64,000 bases of DNA. Origin: Rhodospirillaceae bacterium. GTDB taxonomy: Bacteria; Pseudomonadota; Alphaproteobacteria; Dongiales; Dongiaceae. The stretch lies in the NCBI GenBank assembly GCA_008012315.1, contig SSEL01000022.1, forward strand, positions 1 to 64,000, written 5' to 3'. Within the stretch, counting starts at the first letter, position 1, and every line of letters starts with the position of its first letter. Positions 33,705 through 44,276 of this stretch are shown one piece after another. The notes beneath the pieces are model-generated. The model saw only the letters and a program-made list of their open reading frames with translations, ran no database searches and was not told where the DNA came from. The translations under genes and the position numbers were made by a program.

Positions 33705-34346
33705 TTATTCGTTCTTGCCGCCGTTCTTGCTCAAATTCTCCAGCTGCCGCTGCAACGCCTGCATCTGCGATTTCAGATCCGACAACTCGTCCGAAGCCGA
33801 CGCCGGTTTCTCGGATGACGAGGCCGGATGATGCGGCTTCTCCTGCGCGGTATTGGCACCTGGCGTGTTGCCCGGCACGGAGAAAGGCGTCCACATGCGC
33901 ATCGCCTGTTCGAAGAACGTCATGTTCTGCTTCGACATTTCTTCCAGGCGGTCGTAAGGCAGCATGCCACCGAAGCTGTTCTTCATGTAATCGCGGAACT
34001 GCTCCTGGTTGCGGGCGAAGCTTTCCATGCTCTGTTCCAGATAGCGCGGCACCAGCAATTGCAGATTGTCGCCATAGAGACTGATCAATTGCCGCAGAAA
34101 ATTGATGGGCAGCATGTTCTGCCCCTTTGCTTCTTCTTCGACGATGATCTGGGTAAGCACCGAGCGGGTAATGTCTTCGCCCGACTTCGCATCCTCGACG
34201 GTAAAATCAAGCCCTTCGCGCACCATCTGTGCAAGATAGTCAAGCGTCACATAAGAACTGGTTGCCGTGTTGTAGAGACGCCGGTTGGCATATTTCTTGA
34301 TCCGAACCGGTGCCTTGTCGTTGCCAGTGTCGCTGCCGACAGCCAT
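33705..34346 (-). CDS. phaR: Polyhydroxyalkanoate synthesis repressor PhaR
   Basis: 213 residues. The N-terminal PHB/PHA accumulation regulator DNA-binding domain is the run RIKKYANRRLYNTATSSYVTLDYLAQMV at about 14-45. Two further PHB_acc repeats follow (GQNMLPINFLRQLISLYGDNLQLLVPRYLEQSMESF). A C-terminal coiled coil (DELSDLKSQMQALQRQLENLSKNG) may help oligomerise. In other species it binds DNA and PHA granules and represses phasin and phaA-B genes until granules appear. The ATG at MAVGSDT was chosen (GGAAGG about 11 bases before it). TGC-rich elements at this gene and at phaA fit autoregulation and control of phaA. Confidence 0.93.
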   Translation of the reverse strand: MAVGSDTGNDKAPVRIKKYANRRLYNTATSSYVTLDYLAQMVREGLDFTVEDAKSGEDITRSVLTQIIVEEEAKGQNMLPINFLRQLISLYGDNLQLLVPRYLEQSMESFARNQEQFRDYMKNSFGGMLPYDRLEEMSKQNMTFFEQAMRMWTPFSVPGNTPGANTAQEKPHHPASSSEKPASASDELSDLKSQMQALQRQLENLSKNGGKNE

Positions 34347-34432
34347 CGAATTCAATCCTTCCCTGCGCAATCGCCGGTGCCTCCCCATAAGGCCGGCTTG
34401 AAGCGAGCATAGCAGGTTTTGCCCGGGCTTTG

Positions 34433-34453
34433 GCAATGCGGTAGCTGCATTGC
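34433..34453. promoter_or_regulatory. Putative PhaR binding site, phaR/PhaE-like divergent promoter
   Basis: Palindrome GCAATGC-N7-GCATTGC in the short region between phaR and the divergent PhaE-like gene. It contains TGCATTGC, close to TGCACTGC before phaA. PhaR-type repressors are reported to recognise TGC-rich DNA (Paracoccus denitrificans). Binding here is inferred. Confidence 0.5.
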
Positions 34454-34485
34454 GAAGATGGGCCGGCCATGGCTATGATGCGGGC

Positions 34486-35109
34486 ATGACGGAAGGCAAA
34501 CCGACGATCGATCCGGCCGATCTGGCGAAAAAACTGCTCGATTTGTGGCAGGATCAGCTATCGGCCCTGGCGGCGGATCCGATGGTCGCCCAGCAATTGG
34601 CCCATCTGGCGACGGTCATGCCGCCAATGACGATGCCCGGCGCCAGTCCCGCGGCAACGCAGATGCCCGGCAATCCGTTTGCCATGATGGAAGCATGGCA
34701 GAAGGCTTTCGCGACACAGCTCGACGCGGCCCGGAACGCAGCCCGGGCATATGAGCCACGGCCGCACCAGCCACAACCACACCAGCCAATGCCGGCCGGA
34801 GGACAACAGGGTGCAGAGCAATCGACGAGCCGAGGGTCATCCGATGCGCCGGCTGGGACCGCGCCCGCTGCCGCTGCATCTCAGCCTGTCGCTGGCGAGC
34901 TGGAGCAACTCCGCGCTCATCTTGCCGGGCTTCAATCTCGTCTGGCAGAACTTGAAGGAACAAAAGGCGCAAAACGGCCAGCCAAGCCCCGCAGCAAGCG
35001 CAAACCACCCAGCGCTGCCGATCCCGCCAAGCCTGAAAAAAGTACTGGAGGAACTGGGCCCGCAACTCGACGCCGCCGATCCGGCCGCGCTGGCACAGGC
35101 GCTGACTGA
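34486..35109 (+). CDS. PhaE-like PHA synthase-associated protein (putative)
   Basis: 207 residues. The N-terminal third is helical (PADLAKKLLDLWQDQLSALAADP, FAMMEAWQKAFATQLDAARNAAR), then a Pro/Gln/His-rich stretch, a short heptad-like LEQLRAHLAGLQSRLAELEG, and a basic K/R/P/A-rich tail of about 45 residues. This layout (helical head, coiled coil, low complexity) resembles PhaE/phasin-like subunits that accompany PHA synthases, but there is no firm family motif. Its last 266 bases overlap the PhaC-like gene in another frame. The basic tail could be a granule- or nucleoid-binding segment or a by-product of the overlapping frame. The start has a weak ribosome site (GATGCGGGC). Confidence 0.5.
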   Translation: MTEGKPTIDPADLAKKLLDLWQDQLSALAADPMVAQQLAHLATVMPPMTMPGASPAATQMPGNPFAMMEAWQKAFATQLDAARNAARAYEPRPHQPQPHQPMPAGGQQGAEQSTSRGSSDAPAGTAPAAAASQPVAGELEQLRAHLAGLQSRLAELEGTKGAKRPAKPRSKRKPPSAADPAKPEKSTGGTGPATRRRRSGRAGTGAD

Positions 35110-36178
35110 GGAAGGCCATCGACGCCTCGATGCCTTCCTGACCGGCGTGCTGGCCTATCGGCAGACAACCGGCGCTGTGCCGCAGCGGACGGCGCCTGTC
35201 ATCTGGTCGGAAGGCAGCACGCGCCTGTTGGATTATCGACGCAAGAGCGCATCGGCGCAGGGTCGCACCGCACCACGCATCCTGGTCATTCCCTCGCTGG
35301 TCAACCGCTATCACATCCTCGACCTCGACCCATCGATCAGCTTTCTCGATTACCTCGCGGAAACAGGCTTCCAGCCCTTCGTGGTGGATTGGGACGCACC
35401 CGGCCCCCTGGAGCGCGATTTCACCTTGGGCGACTACATTGCCGGCCGCCTGTGCCGTGCCCTCGATGTCGTGCGGCAGCAGGACGGTGGACCGATCATC
35501 GTCCTTGGCTACTGCATGGGTGGGCTATTGGCCTTGGCGGCGACCCAGCTCTGCCGGGCCGGCAATAATGCGGCGCAAAACGATGTGGCCGGCCTTGCCC
35601 TTCTGGCAACACCCTGGGACTTTCATGCGGAGGCCGCCGGACATGCTCGCATGGTCGCCGCCCTGGGCCGGCAACTGGAGCCGGTATTGCAGATTCTCGA
35701 TGAATTGCCGGTCGATCTGCTCCAGGTCTTTTTCGCCCTGCTCGATCCGTTTCTCGTGCCGCGCAAATTTCAGAATTTCGCGACTCTCGATCGCCAGGAT
35801 CCCGCCGGCAAGGCCGCCGCTGGCCGTTTCGTGGCGCTGGAGGATTGGCTCAATGACGGCGTGCCGCTGGTCGCGCGCGTGGCGCGTGAATGTCTGATCG
35901 AGTGGTATGGCGACAACACGACCATGCGCGGCGACTGGGAGGTCGCCGGGACGGCCATCGACCCAAGACAACTTTCCGTTCCCTGTCTGGCAATGGTGCC
36001 CGGCAATGACCGGATCGTGCCGCCCGGCAGTGCCCTGGCGCTGGGCCGTTTGCTGCCGACGTGCCGGATCGAGACGCCGGCCGCGGGGCATATCGGCATG
36101 ATGGTCGGCGCTCGCGCGAAAACGGCGATCTGGCCACGGATCGCCGCCTGGATGCAGGACGTCGCCGGCGGCTCGTAA
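34844..36178 (+). CDS. PHA synthase-like (PhaC-type) alpha/beta hydrolase
   Basis: 444 residues. The lipase-box-like GYCMGG places the nucleophile at C224, as in PHA synthases rather than serine hydrolases. The acid is expected in MVPGNDRIVPPGS and the base in AAGHIGMMVG. The region VIPSLVNRYHILDLDPSISFLDYL and FVVDWDAPG is shared with PhaC. It is shorter than class I PhaC, closer to class III, and sits with phaR, phaA and phaB. The start at MRRLGPRPLPLHL matches what I recall of the family's first residues; an earlier ATG at 34751 is in frame. Its first 266 bases overlap the PhaE-like gene. Synthase activity is probable but could be another PHA-related thioesterase/depolymerase. Confidence 0.78.
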   Translation: MRRLGPRPLPLHLSLSLASWSNSALILPGFNLVWQNLKEQKAQNGQPSPAASANHPALPIPPSLKKVLEELGPQLDAADPAALAQALTEEGHRRLDAFLTGVLAYRQTTGAVPQRTAPVIWSEGSTRLLDYRRKSASAQGRTAPRILVIPSLVNRYHILDLDPSISFLDYLAETGFQPFVVDWDAPGPLERDFTLGDYIAGRLCRALDVVRQQDGGPIIVLGYCMGGLLALAATQLCRAGNNAAQNDVAGLALLATPWDFHAEAAGHARMVAALGRQLEPVLQILDELPVDLLQVFFALLDPFLVPRKFQNFATLDRQDPAGKAAAGRFVALEDWLNDGVPLVARVARECLIEWYGDNTTMRGDWEVAGTAIDPRQLSVPCLAMVPGNDRIVPPGSALALGRLLPTCRIETPAAGHIGMMVGARAKTAIWPRIAAWMQDVAGGS

Positions 36179-36281
36179 ACGGTCGCCCGGAAGCCATGGG
36201 GGCGCCTGGATGAGGCTTTGGTGGCAGGACATAGGATAAGTTACGCCTTGCGCTTGCCCGACGGAGTCCCTACCGTTCATG

Positions 36282-36303
36282 TTGCACTGCACAGTTGGCA
36301 GTA
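36282..36303 (+). promoter_or_regulatory. Putative PhaR binding site upstream of phaA
   Basis: TTGCACTGCA followed by CAGTTGGCAGT: a TGC-rich element 38-59 bp before the phaA start, containing TGCACTGC and an ACTGC-N7-GCAGT inverted repeat. It shares TGCAYTGC with the palindrome in the phaR promoter region. Role as a PhaR operator is inferred. Confidence 0.45.
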
Positions 36304-36340
36304 ACGACATTCGCAGCAACGGAATTCTAGGGAGTTTTTC

Positions 36341-37516
36341 ATGACCGACGTCGTCATCACGGCCGCCGCCCGCACTCCAGTCGGTTCCTTCAACGGATCG
36401 CTGTCCAGCCTGACGGCCCACGAACTGGGCAAAGTGGCGATTGTCGAAGCGCTGAAGCGCGCCAAGGTCGAAGCCCCTGAGGTCACCGAAGTCATCCTGG
36501 GCCAGATCCTGACCGCAGGCACCGGCCAGAACCCCGCCCGTCAGGCCGCCATCGCCGCCGGCATTCCCGCCGAACGGACGGCCTATCAGATCAACCAGCT
36601 TTGCGGGTCGGGCCTGCGCGCGGTGGCGCTCGGCTATCAGGCGATCCGCAACGGCGATTCGGAAATCGTCGTTGCCGGCGGCCAGGAAAGCATGAGCCAG
36701 GCGCCGCATTGCATGCATCTGCGCAACGGCGTGAAGATGGGCCCGGGCCAGATGATCGACACCATGATTCATGACGCCCTGACCGACGCCTTCAACCACT
36801 ATCACATGGGCGTCACCGCCGAGAACGTTGCGCAGCGCTGGCAGATCACCCGCGAGCAGCAGGACCAGTTCGCCCTCGCCTCGCAGAACAAGGCGGAAGC
36901 GGCGCAGAAGGCCGGCAAGTTCAAGGACGAAATCGTGCCGGTCACCATCAAGACTCGCAAGGGCGACGTCACGGTCGATGCCGACGAATATCCGAAGCAC
37001 GGCACCACGATCGATGCTTTGCAGAAATTGCGGCCGGCTTTCGCGAAGGAAAACGGCACCGTCACCGCCGGGAATGCCTCCGGTATCAATGACGGCGCGG
37101 CGGCGCTGGTGCTGATGTCCGATGCCCTGGCCTCGAAGCGCGGCCTCACCCCGCTGGCCCGCATCGTGTCCTGGGCCACGGCCGGTGTCGATCCCGCCGT
37201 CATGGGCTCCGGCCCGATTCCGGCCAGCCGCGCTGCTTTGGCGAAAGCCGGCTGGAAGGCCGACGATCTCGACCTGATCGAAGCCAATGAAGCCTTCGCG
37301 GCCCAGGCCTGTGCCGTCAACAAGGACATGGGCTGGGATCCCGCCAAGGTCAATGTCAATGGCGGCGCCATCGCCATCGGTCACCCGGTCGGTGCATCCG
37401 GTGCTCGCGTGCTCACCACCCTGCTGCACGAAATGCTGAAGCGCGATGCCAGGAAAGGCCTGGCGACACTTTGCATCGGCGGCGGCATGGGCATCGCGCT
37501 CTGTGTCGAGCGCTGA
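36341..37516 (+). CDS. phaA: Acetyl-CoA acetyltransferase (beta-ketothiolase) PhaA
   Basis: 391 residues, thiolase fold. C88 in [12 protein letters not shown] is the acylated cysteine; [19 protein letters not shown] carries the catalytic histidine, and C378 in [11 protein letters not shown] is the base. Condenses two acetyl-CoA to acetoacetyl-CoA, the first step of PHB synthesis. AGGGAG lies before the ATG. phaB follows 108 bp later, and the PhaC-like gene lies upstream. Confidence 0.95.
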   Translation: MTDVVITAAARTPVGSFNGSLSSLTAHELGKVAIVEALKRAKVEAPEVTEVILGQILTAGTGQNPARQAAIAAGIPAERTAYQINQLCGSGLRAVALGYQAIRNGDSEIVVAGGQESMSQAPHCMHLRNGVKMGPGQMIDTMIHDALTDAFNHYHMGVTAENVAQRWQITREQQDQFALASQNKAEAAQKAGKFKDEIVPVTIKTRKGDVTVDADEYPKHGTTIDALQKLRPAFAKENGTVTAGNASGINDGAAALVLMSDALASKRGLTPLARIVSWATAGVDPAVMGSGPIPASRAALAKAGWKADDLDLIEANEAFAAQACAVNKDMGWDPAKVNVNGGAIAIGHPVGASGARVLTTLLHEMLKRDARKGLATLCIGGGMGIALCVER

Positions 37517-37624
37517 CCATCGGGCATCGATCGATTGCGCTAATTAGAAGTTGCCGCGAGGTAAGCATCAACCAGGCAGATCAGCGACGAACATCGCGGA
37601 ATAACCGTCGCAGGGAGGTAGTCC

Positions 37625-38347
37625 ATGAGTAGAGTGGCAGTGGTGACCGGCGGGACGCGCGGTATCGGGGCGGCGATTTCGACCGCCCTGAAGGCCGCCG
37701 GCTACAAGGTCGCGGCGAATTACTGCGGAAATGACGACGCGGCCAAGGCGTTCCAGAAGGAAACCGGTATTCCCGTTTATAAGTTCGATGTCGGCGACCT
37801 GGCGCAATGCCAGGAATCCCTGGCAAAGATCGCCCAGGATCTCGGCCCGGTCGAAATCATCGTGAACAATGCCGGCATCACCCGCGACGCGACCATGCAT
37901 CGCATGGCGACCGAGCAATGGGATGACGTGCTGCGCACCAATCTCACATCCTGCTTCAACATGTGCCGTAGCGTGATCGAGGGCATGCGCGAGCGCGGTT
38001 TCGGCCGCATCGTCAATGTCGGCTCGATCAACGGCCAGGCCGGCCAGTTCGGCCAGGTCAATTATTCCGCCGCCAAGGCCGGCATCCATGGTTTCACCAA
38101 GGCCATGGCGCAGGAAGGCGCGGCCAAGAACATCACCGTCAATTCGATCTGCCCCGGCTATATCGATACCGAGATGGTGCGCGCGGTGCCGGAAGCGGTG
38201 CTGGAAAAGATCATCGCCAAGATTCCGGTGGGCCGTCTCGGCAAGCCGGAAGAAATCGCCCGCGCCGTGGTCTTCCTGGTGGCCGATGATGCCGGCTTCA
38301 TCACCGGATCGACCCTGTCGATCAATGGCGGCCAGCATATGTATTGA
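37625..38347 (+). CDS. phaB: Acetoacetyl-CoA reductase PhaB
   Basis: 240 residues, short-chain dehydrogenase. The cofactor motif is VTGGTRGIGAAIS at 7-19, and NVGSINGQAGQFGQVNYSAAKAG supplies the Ser, Tyr and Lys of the catalytic set. The family-specific NNAGITRDATMHRM and PVGRLGKPEEIAR confirm PhaB/FabG-like type; context fixes it as PhaB. Reduces acetoacetyl-CoA to (R)-3-hydroxybutyryl-CoA with NADPH. GGGAGG is a strong ribosome site. A perfect hairpin with T-run follows the stop. Confidence 0.94.
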   Translation: MSRVAVVTGGTRGIGAAISTALKAAGYKVAANYCGNDDAAKAFQKETGIPVYKFDVGDLAQCQESLAKIAQDLGPVEIIVNNAGITRDATMHRMATEQWDDVLRTNLTSCFNMCRSVIEGMRERGFGRIVNVGSINGQAGQFGQVNYSAAKAGIHGFTKAMAQEGAAKNITVNSICPGYIDTEMVRAVPEAVLEKIIAKIPVGRLGKPEEIARAVVFLVADDAGFITGSTLSINGGQHMY

Positions 38348-38372
38348 TCGCTTCCAAAAGCGATCTTACCGG

Positions 38373-38405
38373 CGGCGTCAGCTTTGCTGACGCCGTTCTT
38401 TTTTG
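38373..38405 (+). terminator. Rho-independent terminator after phaB
   Basis: Perfect 10-bp stem CGGCGTCAGC / GCTGACGCCG with loop TTT, followed by TTCTTTTTTG. It ends the phaA-phaB message and overlaps the stop codon of the convergent WYL-regulator gene, whose last codons form part of the stem. Confidence 0.92.
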
Positions 38406-39118
38406 CCGCCGGCACTGGCGCGTGTCCCGTCCGGTTGCGGTTGCCGGACCTGGGTCAGCCAATCCTGCAGCAGCCGGCCGTCATCGGCCGGATAGGTCGC
38501 CGCGAGAAGCTCGCCGCCTGTGATGCGGTCGGCACGGAAATGGCGATAATCCCGCCGCAACTCGCACCAGCCGCAAACCAGGGTCGCTTCGATGAAATAG
38601 GCCACGGCGAGCGGCCAGATAACCCGCTTCGTCCGGATGCCGTCGCCATCGACATAATCGATCGCCATCTTCTGGCGGCCGCGGATCGCTTGCCGCACAT
38701 CGTTCAGATCGATCGATGACGGTACGCTGGCGCCAAAGGGCGAGACATAGATCGGCGGCACATCGAGATGATGGCGCAGGTGGTCCGGCAAGGCGACCGT
38801 CACTTTCGACAGCACGCTGCGGGCCGCCGCCTGCAGCCCCGCATCGCCGGTCCGCTGAATCAGTTGCGCCCCGACCAGAATGGCATCGATCTCATCCAGG
38901 GTGAACATCAACGGCGGCAGGTCGAAACCCTGGCGCAGCATGTAGCCGAGCCCGGCCGCCCCTTCGATCGGCACGCGTCGCGCCTGAAGCGTGGCGATGT
39001 CACGATAGACCGTGCGCACTGTGACTTCGAGTTCCGCCGCGAGATCGGCCGCCGTCAGCGGCGCCCTGGCGACCCGCAAAGCCTGAATGATATCGAAAAG
39101 ACGATCTGCCCGGCGCAT
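38378..39118 (-). CDS. YafY-type transcriptional regulator (HTH_11 and WYL domains)
   Basis: 246 residues. The N-terminal helix-turn-helix reads RLFDIIQALRVARAPLTAADLAAELEVTVRTVYRDI, with the DeoR/HTH_11 signature. The WYL domain from about residue 130 contains RQKMAIDYVDGDGIRTKRVIWPLAV and WCELRRDYRHFRADRI. WYL domains are thought to sense small ligands. Divergent from an EamA permease gene; an inverted repeat between them is a likely operator. The C terminus ends in a lysine/arginine-rich tail that overlaps the phaB terminator. Confidence 0.9.
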   Translation of the reverse strand: MRRADRLFDIIQALRVARAPLTAADLAAELEVTVRTVYRDIATLQARRVPIEGAAGLGYMLRQGFDLPPLMFTLDEIDAILVGAQLIQRTGDAGLQAAARSVLSKVTVALPDHLRHHLDVPPIYVSPFGASVPSSIDLNDVRQAIRGRQKMAIDYVDGDGIRTKRVIWPLAVAYFIEATLVCGWCELRRDYRHFRADRITGGELLAATYPADDGRLLQDWLTQVRQPQPDGTRASAGGKKERRQQS

Positions 39119-39139
39119 GGATTGATCCTAATAAAATCC

Positions 39140-39179
39140 TACTGACACCACGATGTCAGTAGATTGTCACTATTGTCAG
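39140..39179. promoter_or_regulatory. Putative operator of the YafY-type regulator
   Basis: Inverted repeat TACTGACA-N6-TGTCAGTA followed by two further half-site copies, TGTCAC at 39165 and TGTCAG at 39174, about one helical turn apart. It fills the 62-bp gap between the divergent regulator and permease genes, so autoregulation and permease control are likely. Confidence 0.6.
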
Positions 39180-39225
39180 CATGAAACGAGGGACGAGAAA
39201 AGCAGGATCCCGGGAAAGCGAGCTT

Positions 39226-40098
39226 ATGCAGCAGGCAAATCGTCATCGGCTCGGCATTTTGATGGTGACTGGCTCGGCGGTCGCCTATAGCACGGCCGGC
39301 TATTTCACGCGGCTCATCCCGCTGGATGTCTGGACGCTGTTGTTCTGGCGCGGAATCTTCGCCGGGCTGTTCATCGCGGCCATCCTGGTCTGGCAGAACG
39401 GAAGCCGCAGCTTCATCGTGTTGCGCCAGATGGGTTGGCCCGGCCTCCTGATCGCCGCCCTCTCGACCACCGGCATGATGTTCTTCATCAATGCGCTCCG
39501 CCTGACCACGGTGGCCGATGTGGCGCTGCTTTTCGCCGCCACCCCTTTCGTGACTGCTCTATTCGCCTGGCTGGCGATCGGCGAGACGGCAAGCCGGGCA
39601 ACGCTGATCGCCAGCGCCATTGCCTGTATCGGCATCGTGATCATGGTCGGCAATGCGGCCAGCGCGACGAACCTGCTCGGCAGCCTGCTGGCGCTCGGCA
39701 TGATCTGCGCGATCTCGGCGATGATGGTGGCGGTGCGGAAATTCAAGCAGGCCGATATGGTGCCGGTTTCCTGCGTCTCCTCCTTTTTGACCGCTTTGAT
39801 CATCGCCCCCCTGGCGAGGCCACTGGCAGCCAGCCACGCCGATCTCTTTCATCTGGCGCTTTTCGGCGTCACGCAGCTCGGCCTGGGGTTGCTGCTGCTG
39901 ACGACCGGAACGCAATTGATCTCGGCAACGGAGTCCGCCCTGATCAGCGCGCTGGACACACCGCTTGCGCCGATCTGGGTCTGGCTCGCTTTCGGCGAAG
40001 TGCCGACCTCAACGACCTTGCTGGGCGGCGCGCTCGTCGTCCTCGCGGTGATCGGCCATATCCTGGTCGAGATGCGGCAACACCCCGCTCCCGCTTGA
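39226..40098 (+). CDS. EamA/DMT-family permease
   Basis: 290 residues, ten hydrophobic helices. LGILMVTGSAVAYSTAGYFTRLI is the EamA opening, and the second repeat is intact (LISATESALISALDTPLAPIWVWLAFGE). The ATG at MQQANRHRLG was chosen because GGGAAAGCGAG precedes it and because the operator ends one base before the alternative ATG at 39181. It should be controlled by the divergent WYL regulator, which may sense the exported metabolite. Confidence 0.85.
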   Translation: MQQANRHRLGILMVTGSAVAYSTAGYFTRLIPLDVWTLLFWRGIFAGLFIAAILVWQNGSRSFIVLRQMGWPGLLIAALSTTGMMFFINALRLTTVADVALLFAATPFVTALFAWLAIGETASRATLIASAIACIGIVIMVGNAASATNLLGSLLALGMICAISAMMVAVRKFKQADMVPVSCVSSFLTALIIAPLARPLAASHADLFHLALFGVTQLGLGLLLLTTGTQLISATESALISALDTPLAPIWVWLAFGEVPTSTTLLGGALVVLAVIGHILVEMRQHPAPA

Positions 40099-40188
40099 TC
40101 GATCCGTTTAACGTTCGTTAATCCTTTCGGCTCAGTCTGACGGCATATGTCTGGATGCATATGATTGAGTGCAGCAAGAGGATGCGGC

Positions 40189-40695
40189 ATGGCGAAGCAG
40201 ATCGAGGCCGCCGACAGCGCCGATAATGTAGAAGACCTTCCCGATCAGCCGAGCGAGCTGGCGGAGAGCACCCATGCCGAATTGCTGATGATGTATAGCG
40301 AATGCGCCCACAGCATTCGCTTCGCCAAGGCACAGCAATGGCACACGATGGGCGGCGTGCTGCTGATCTTCATCGCGCTCGGGATCTACAGCAATTACCT
40401 GGGCACCTCGTCGCTCGCTTTGAAGACGGCGTTGGGCCTCAGCATCCTGTCGAGCATCGGCGGGATCTATTCGCTGATGATCTATCAGTTCTGGCAGGCG
40501 ACCGAGCGCCAGAAGCTTTCCTTCATCGCCGACCGCTTCTCCAGCACCTTGCGTCAGGTGCGCGGCCTGACCGGGCGGCAGGAGGCCGATCTGCAGCGTT
40601 ATGTGCTGCTGTTCTTCATGGTCTTCTGCATTCTCGCCGGCAATTGGCTGCTGGTGCTCTACGTCACGCCGAAGCTGCACAACCTGGCAGGATAG
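40189..40695 (+). CDS. Hypothetical membrane protein
   Basis: 168 residues. A hydrophilic acidic N terminus (about 45 residues) is followed by three hydrophobic segments (about 55-75, 80-103 and 143-163), with the basic loop TERQKLSFIADRFSSTLRQVRGLTGRQEADLQR between the last two. No family is recognised. The ATG at MAKQIEAAD has AGAGGA seven bases before it. It ends 17 bp from the aminotransferase gene on the opposite strand and stands otherwise alone. Confidence 0.7.
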   Translation: MAKQIEAADSADNVEDLPDQPSELAESTHAELLMMYSECAHSIRFAKAQQWHTMGGVLLIFIALGIYSNYLGTSSLALKTALGLSILSSIGGIYSLMIYQFWQATERQKLSFIADRFSSTLRQVRGLTGRQEADLQRYVLLFFMVFCILAGNWLLVLYVTPKLHNLAG

Positions 40696-40712
40696 AACAC
40701 CAGCATCGTCGA

Positions 40713-41899
40713 TCAGGCAGCCGCGTCGGCAGCCAGGCGCGCAGCGATCTCCGGCATCCAATCCTTCTCCACATTGGCAAAGGCGACGCGCAGATAGTCT
40801 TCCTGGCCGGGGCCGAACATCGCCCCCGGCAAAGCCAGCAGATTCTGGCGATCGACCAGGCGGCGCGCCACATCGGCGGCGCTTTGGCCACGATGCGGAT
40901 GCCGCACATAGGCGAAATAGGCGCCGGCGCTGATCAGCTCATAGCCGAGATCGTTGCGGCTCAGCGCCGATTGCAATGCCGTGAGGCGGTCGCGCATCAG
41001 CAGGGTGTTGCTGCGCCGCCAGTCGCCCAAGGCATCGAGGCCGCGGATCGCCGCCAATTGCCCGATTCGCGGGGCGCAGATCGCCACCGTATCCATCGCC
41101 TTCGCCACTTCCTCGACCAAGGCCGGTGCGCCAACCAGGGCCCCGACCCGGTAGCCGGTCAGGCAGAAGACCTTGGAGAAGCTGTAGAGATGGATGAGCG
41201 TGCCCGCCCAGTCCGGATCCTGGAAGAGATCATGCGGCGCATCATCATGCGGCATGAAATCGCGATAGGTCTCGTCCAGGATCAACGCAATGCCGCGCGA
41301 TTTCGCCAGCCGATAGAAGCGGCGCAACACATCCGGCGAATAGACGGTCCCGGTCGGGTTGTTGGGCGAGATGATGAGCAGCGCGCGGGTCGCAGGACCG
41401 ATCGCCGCCGCGATTTCATCAAGATCGGGAATGCCGCCATTATCCGGGCGGAAGGCGACATGCTTGGCGCGGATGCCCTGCATGTCCAGCCACATCTGGT
41501 AATTGAAGTAATAAGGCAGCGGCAGGATGATCTCTTCCCCCGCCTTGGCCAGCGACAATGTCGTCAGGCAATAGGCCTGGTTGCAGCCGGCGGTGATCAG
41601 CACATTTTCCGCCCTCACCTTGCCGCCATAGGCCCGCACGATATCGGCCGCAAGCGCCTCACGAAGAACCGGCATGCCTTCGATATCGGTATAACGCGAC
41701 GTCGCCGGCTCGCCGATGATGCCCGCGAGGTGATCGGTCAGCGCCGCCGGCGGCGCGTAACCGGGCACCGCCTGGCAGACGTCGATCAGCGGCTTGTCGG
41801 CGGGGAAATTGCGTCCCTTGATCCAGCCATGGGCTTCGGCGATGGGCGGCGCCACCACCCGGCTGAGCAGCGGGTTGACGGTATAATGCAAGTTCCTGC

Positions 41900-41903
<4 letters not shown>
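40713..41903 (-). CDS. Class I PLP aminotransferase
   Basis: 396 residues. The PLP lysine is in [14 protein letters not shown], and [12 protein letters not shown] and [10 protein letters not shown] give the other cofactor contacts. [38 protein letters not shown] is the AspC-family core. Substrate unknown. Its start overlaps the acetoacetyl-CoA synthetase gene by four bases (ATGA), an unusual partner which suggests a pathway handling a keto acid or a C4 intermediate such as acetoacetate-derived compounds. Confidence 0.83.
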
Positions 41904-43888
<1,985 letters not shown>

Positions 43889-44276
43889 CGGTCCTTGTAC
43901 GTGTTCCTCAAACCCGGCGGCAAATGAACCACCCGGATGTCGCGCGGCGGGCGCCTAATCTGCGGTCGAGACCCGGCTTTGACAAGCCGAATCGGGGATT
44001 GTTTTTATCCCTCGCACCGCCCCTGATCCTAATGATCATTCCCTGTCAAACTGGCCTCGACGCGACCCGAAATCGCATCTGCGGCTTACGACTCCTGCAC
44101 CGGCCGTTTGAGGGGTCGAATGGAAAACTCACACCTATGTATATAATAAGCCCTGTTTTCCGAAGAGTCATCGATTTATCCGCTGTGTCGTAACAGAGCG
44201 CTTTTATCAGAAGCGCCGATTGAACAAACGCCACCTGTCGAAGCGCAGATGGCGACGGCTTACCGAGGAAGACAAT
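43889..44276. other. Divergent intergenic region between aacS-like gene and chemoreceptor gene
   Basis: 388 bp without a supported gene. Two small hairpins lie at CGGCTT-N4-AAGCCG and GCGCTT-N7-AAGCGC, and an AT-rich TATATAATAAG run lies near 44141. A sigma-70-like promoter is proposed at 43979-44008. The spacer could also hold control sites for the acetoacetyl-CoA synthetase gene. Confidence 0.45.
43979..44008 (+). promoter_or_regulatory. Possible sigma-70-type promoter
   Basis: Perfect -35 TTGACA and a weaker -10 TTTTAT (four of six matches) separated by 18 bases, directed at the chemoreceptor gene about 270 bp downstream. The -35 sits inside the CGGCTT/AAGCCG hairpin. Confidence 0.3.

Noticed and set aside
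35525..37429. Minus-strand open frame of 634 codons opposite the PhaC-like gene and phaA
   Set aside because: Shadow of two motif-bearing genes; no ribosome site or domain.
44141..44150. TATATAATAAG as a -10 box for the chemoreceptor gene
   Set aside because: TATAAT is present, but no -35 box lies 16-18 bases upstream, so only the TTGACA/TTTTAT pair at 43979 was kept.
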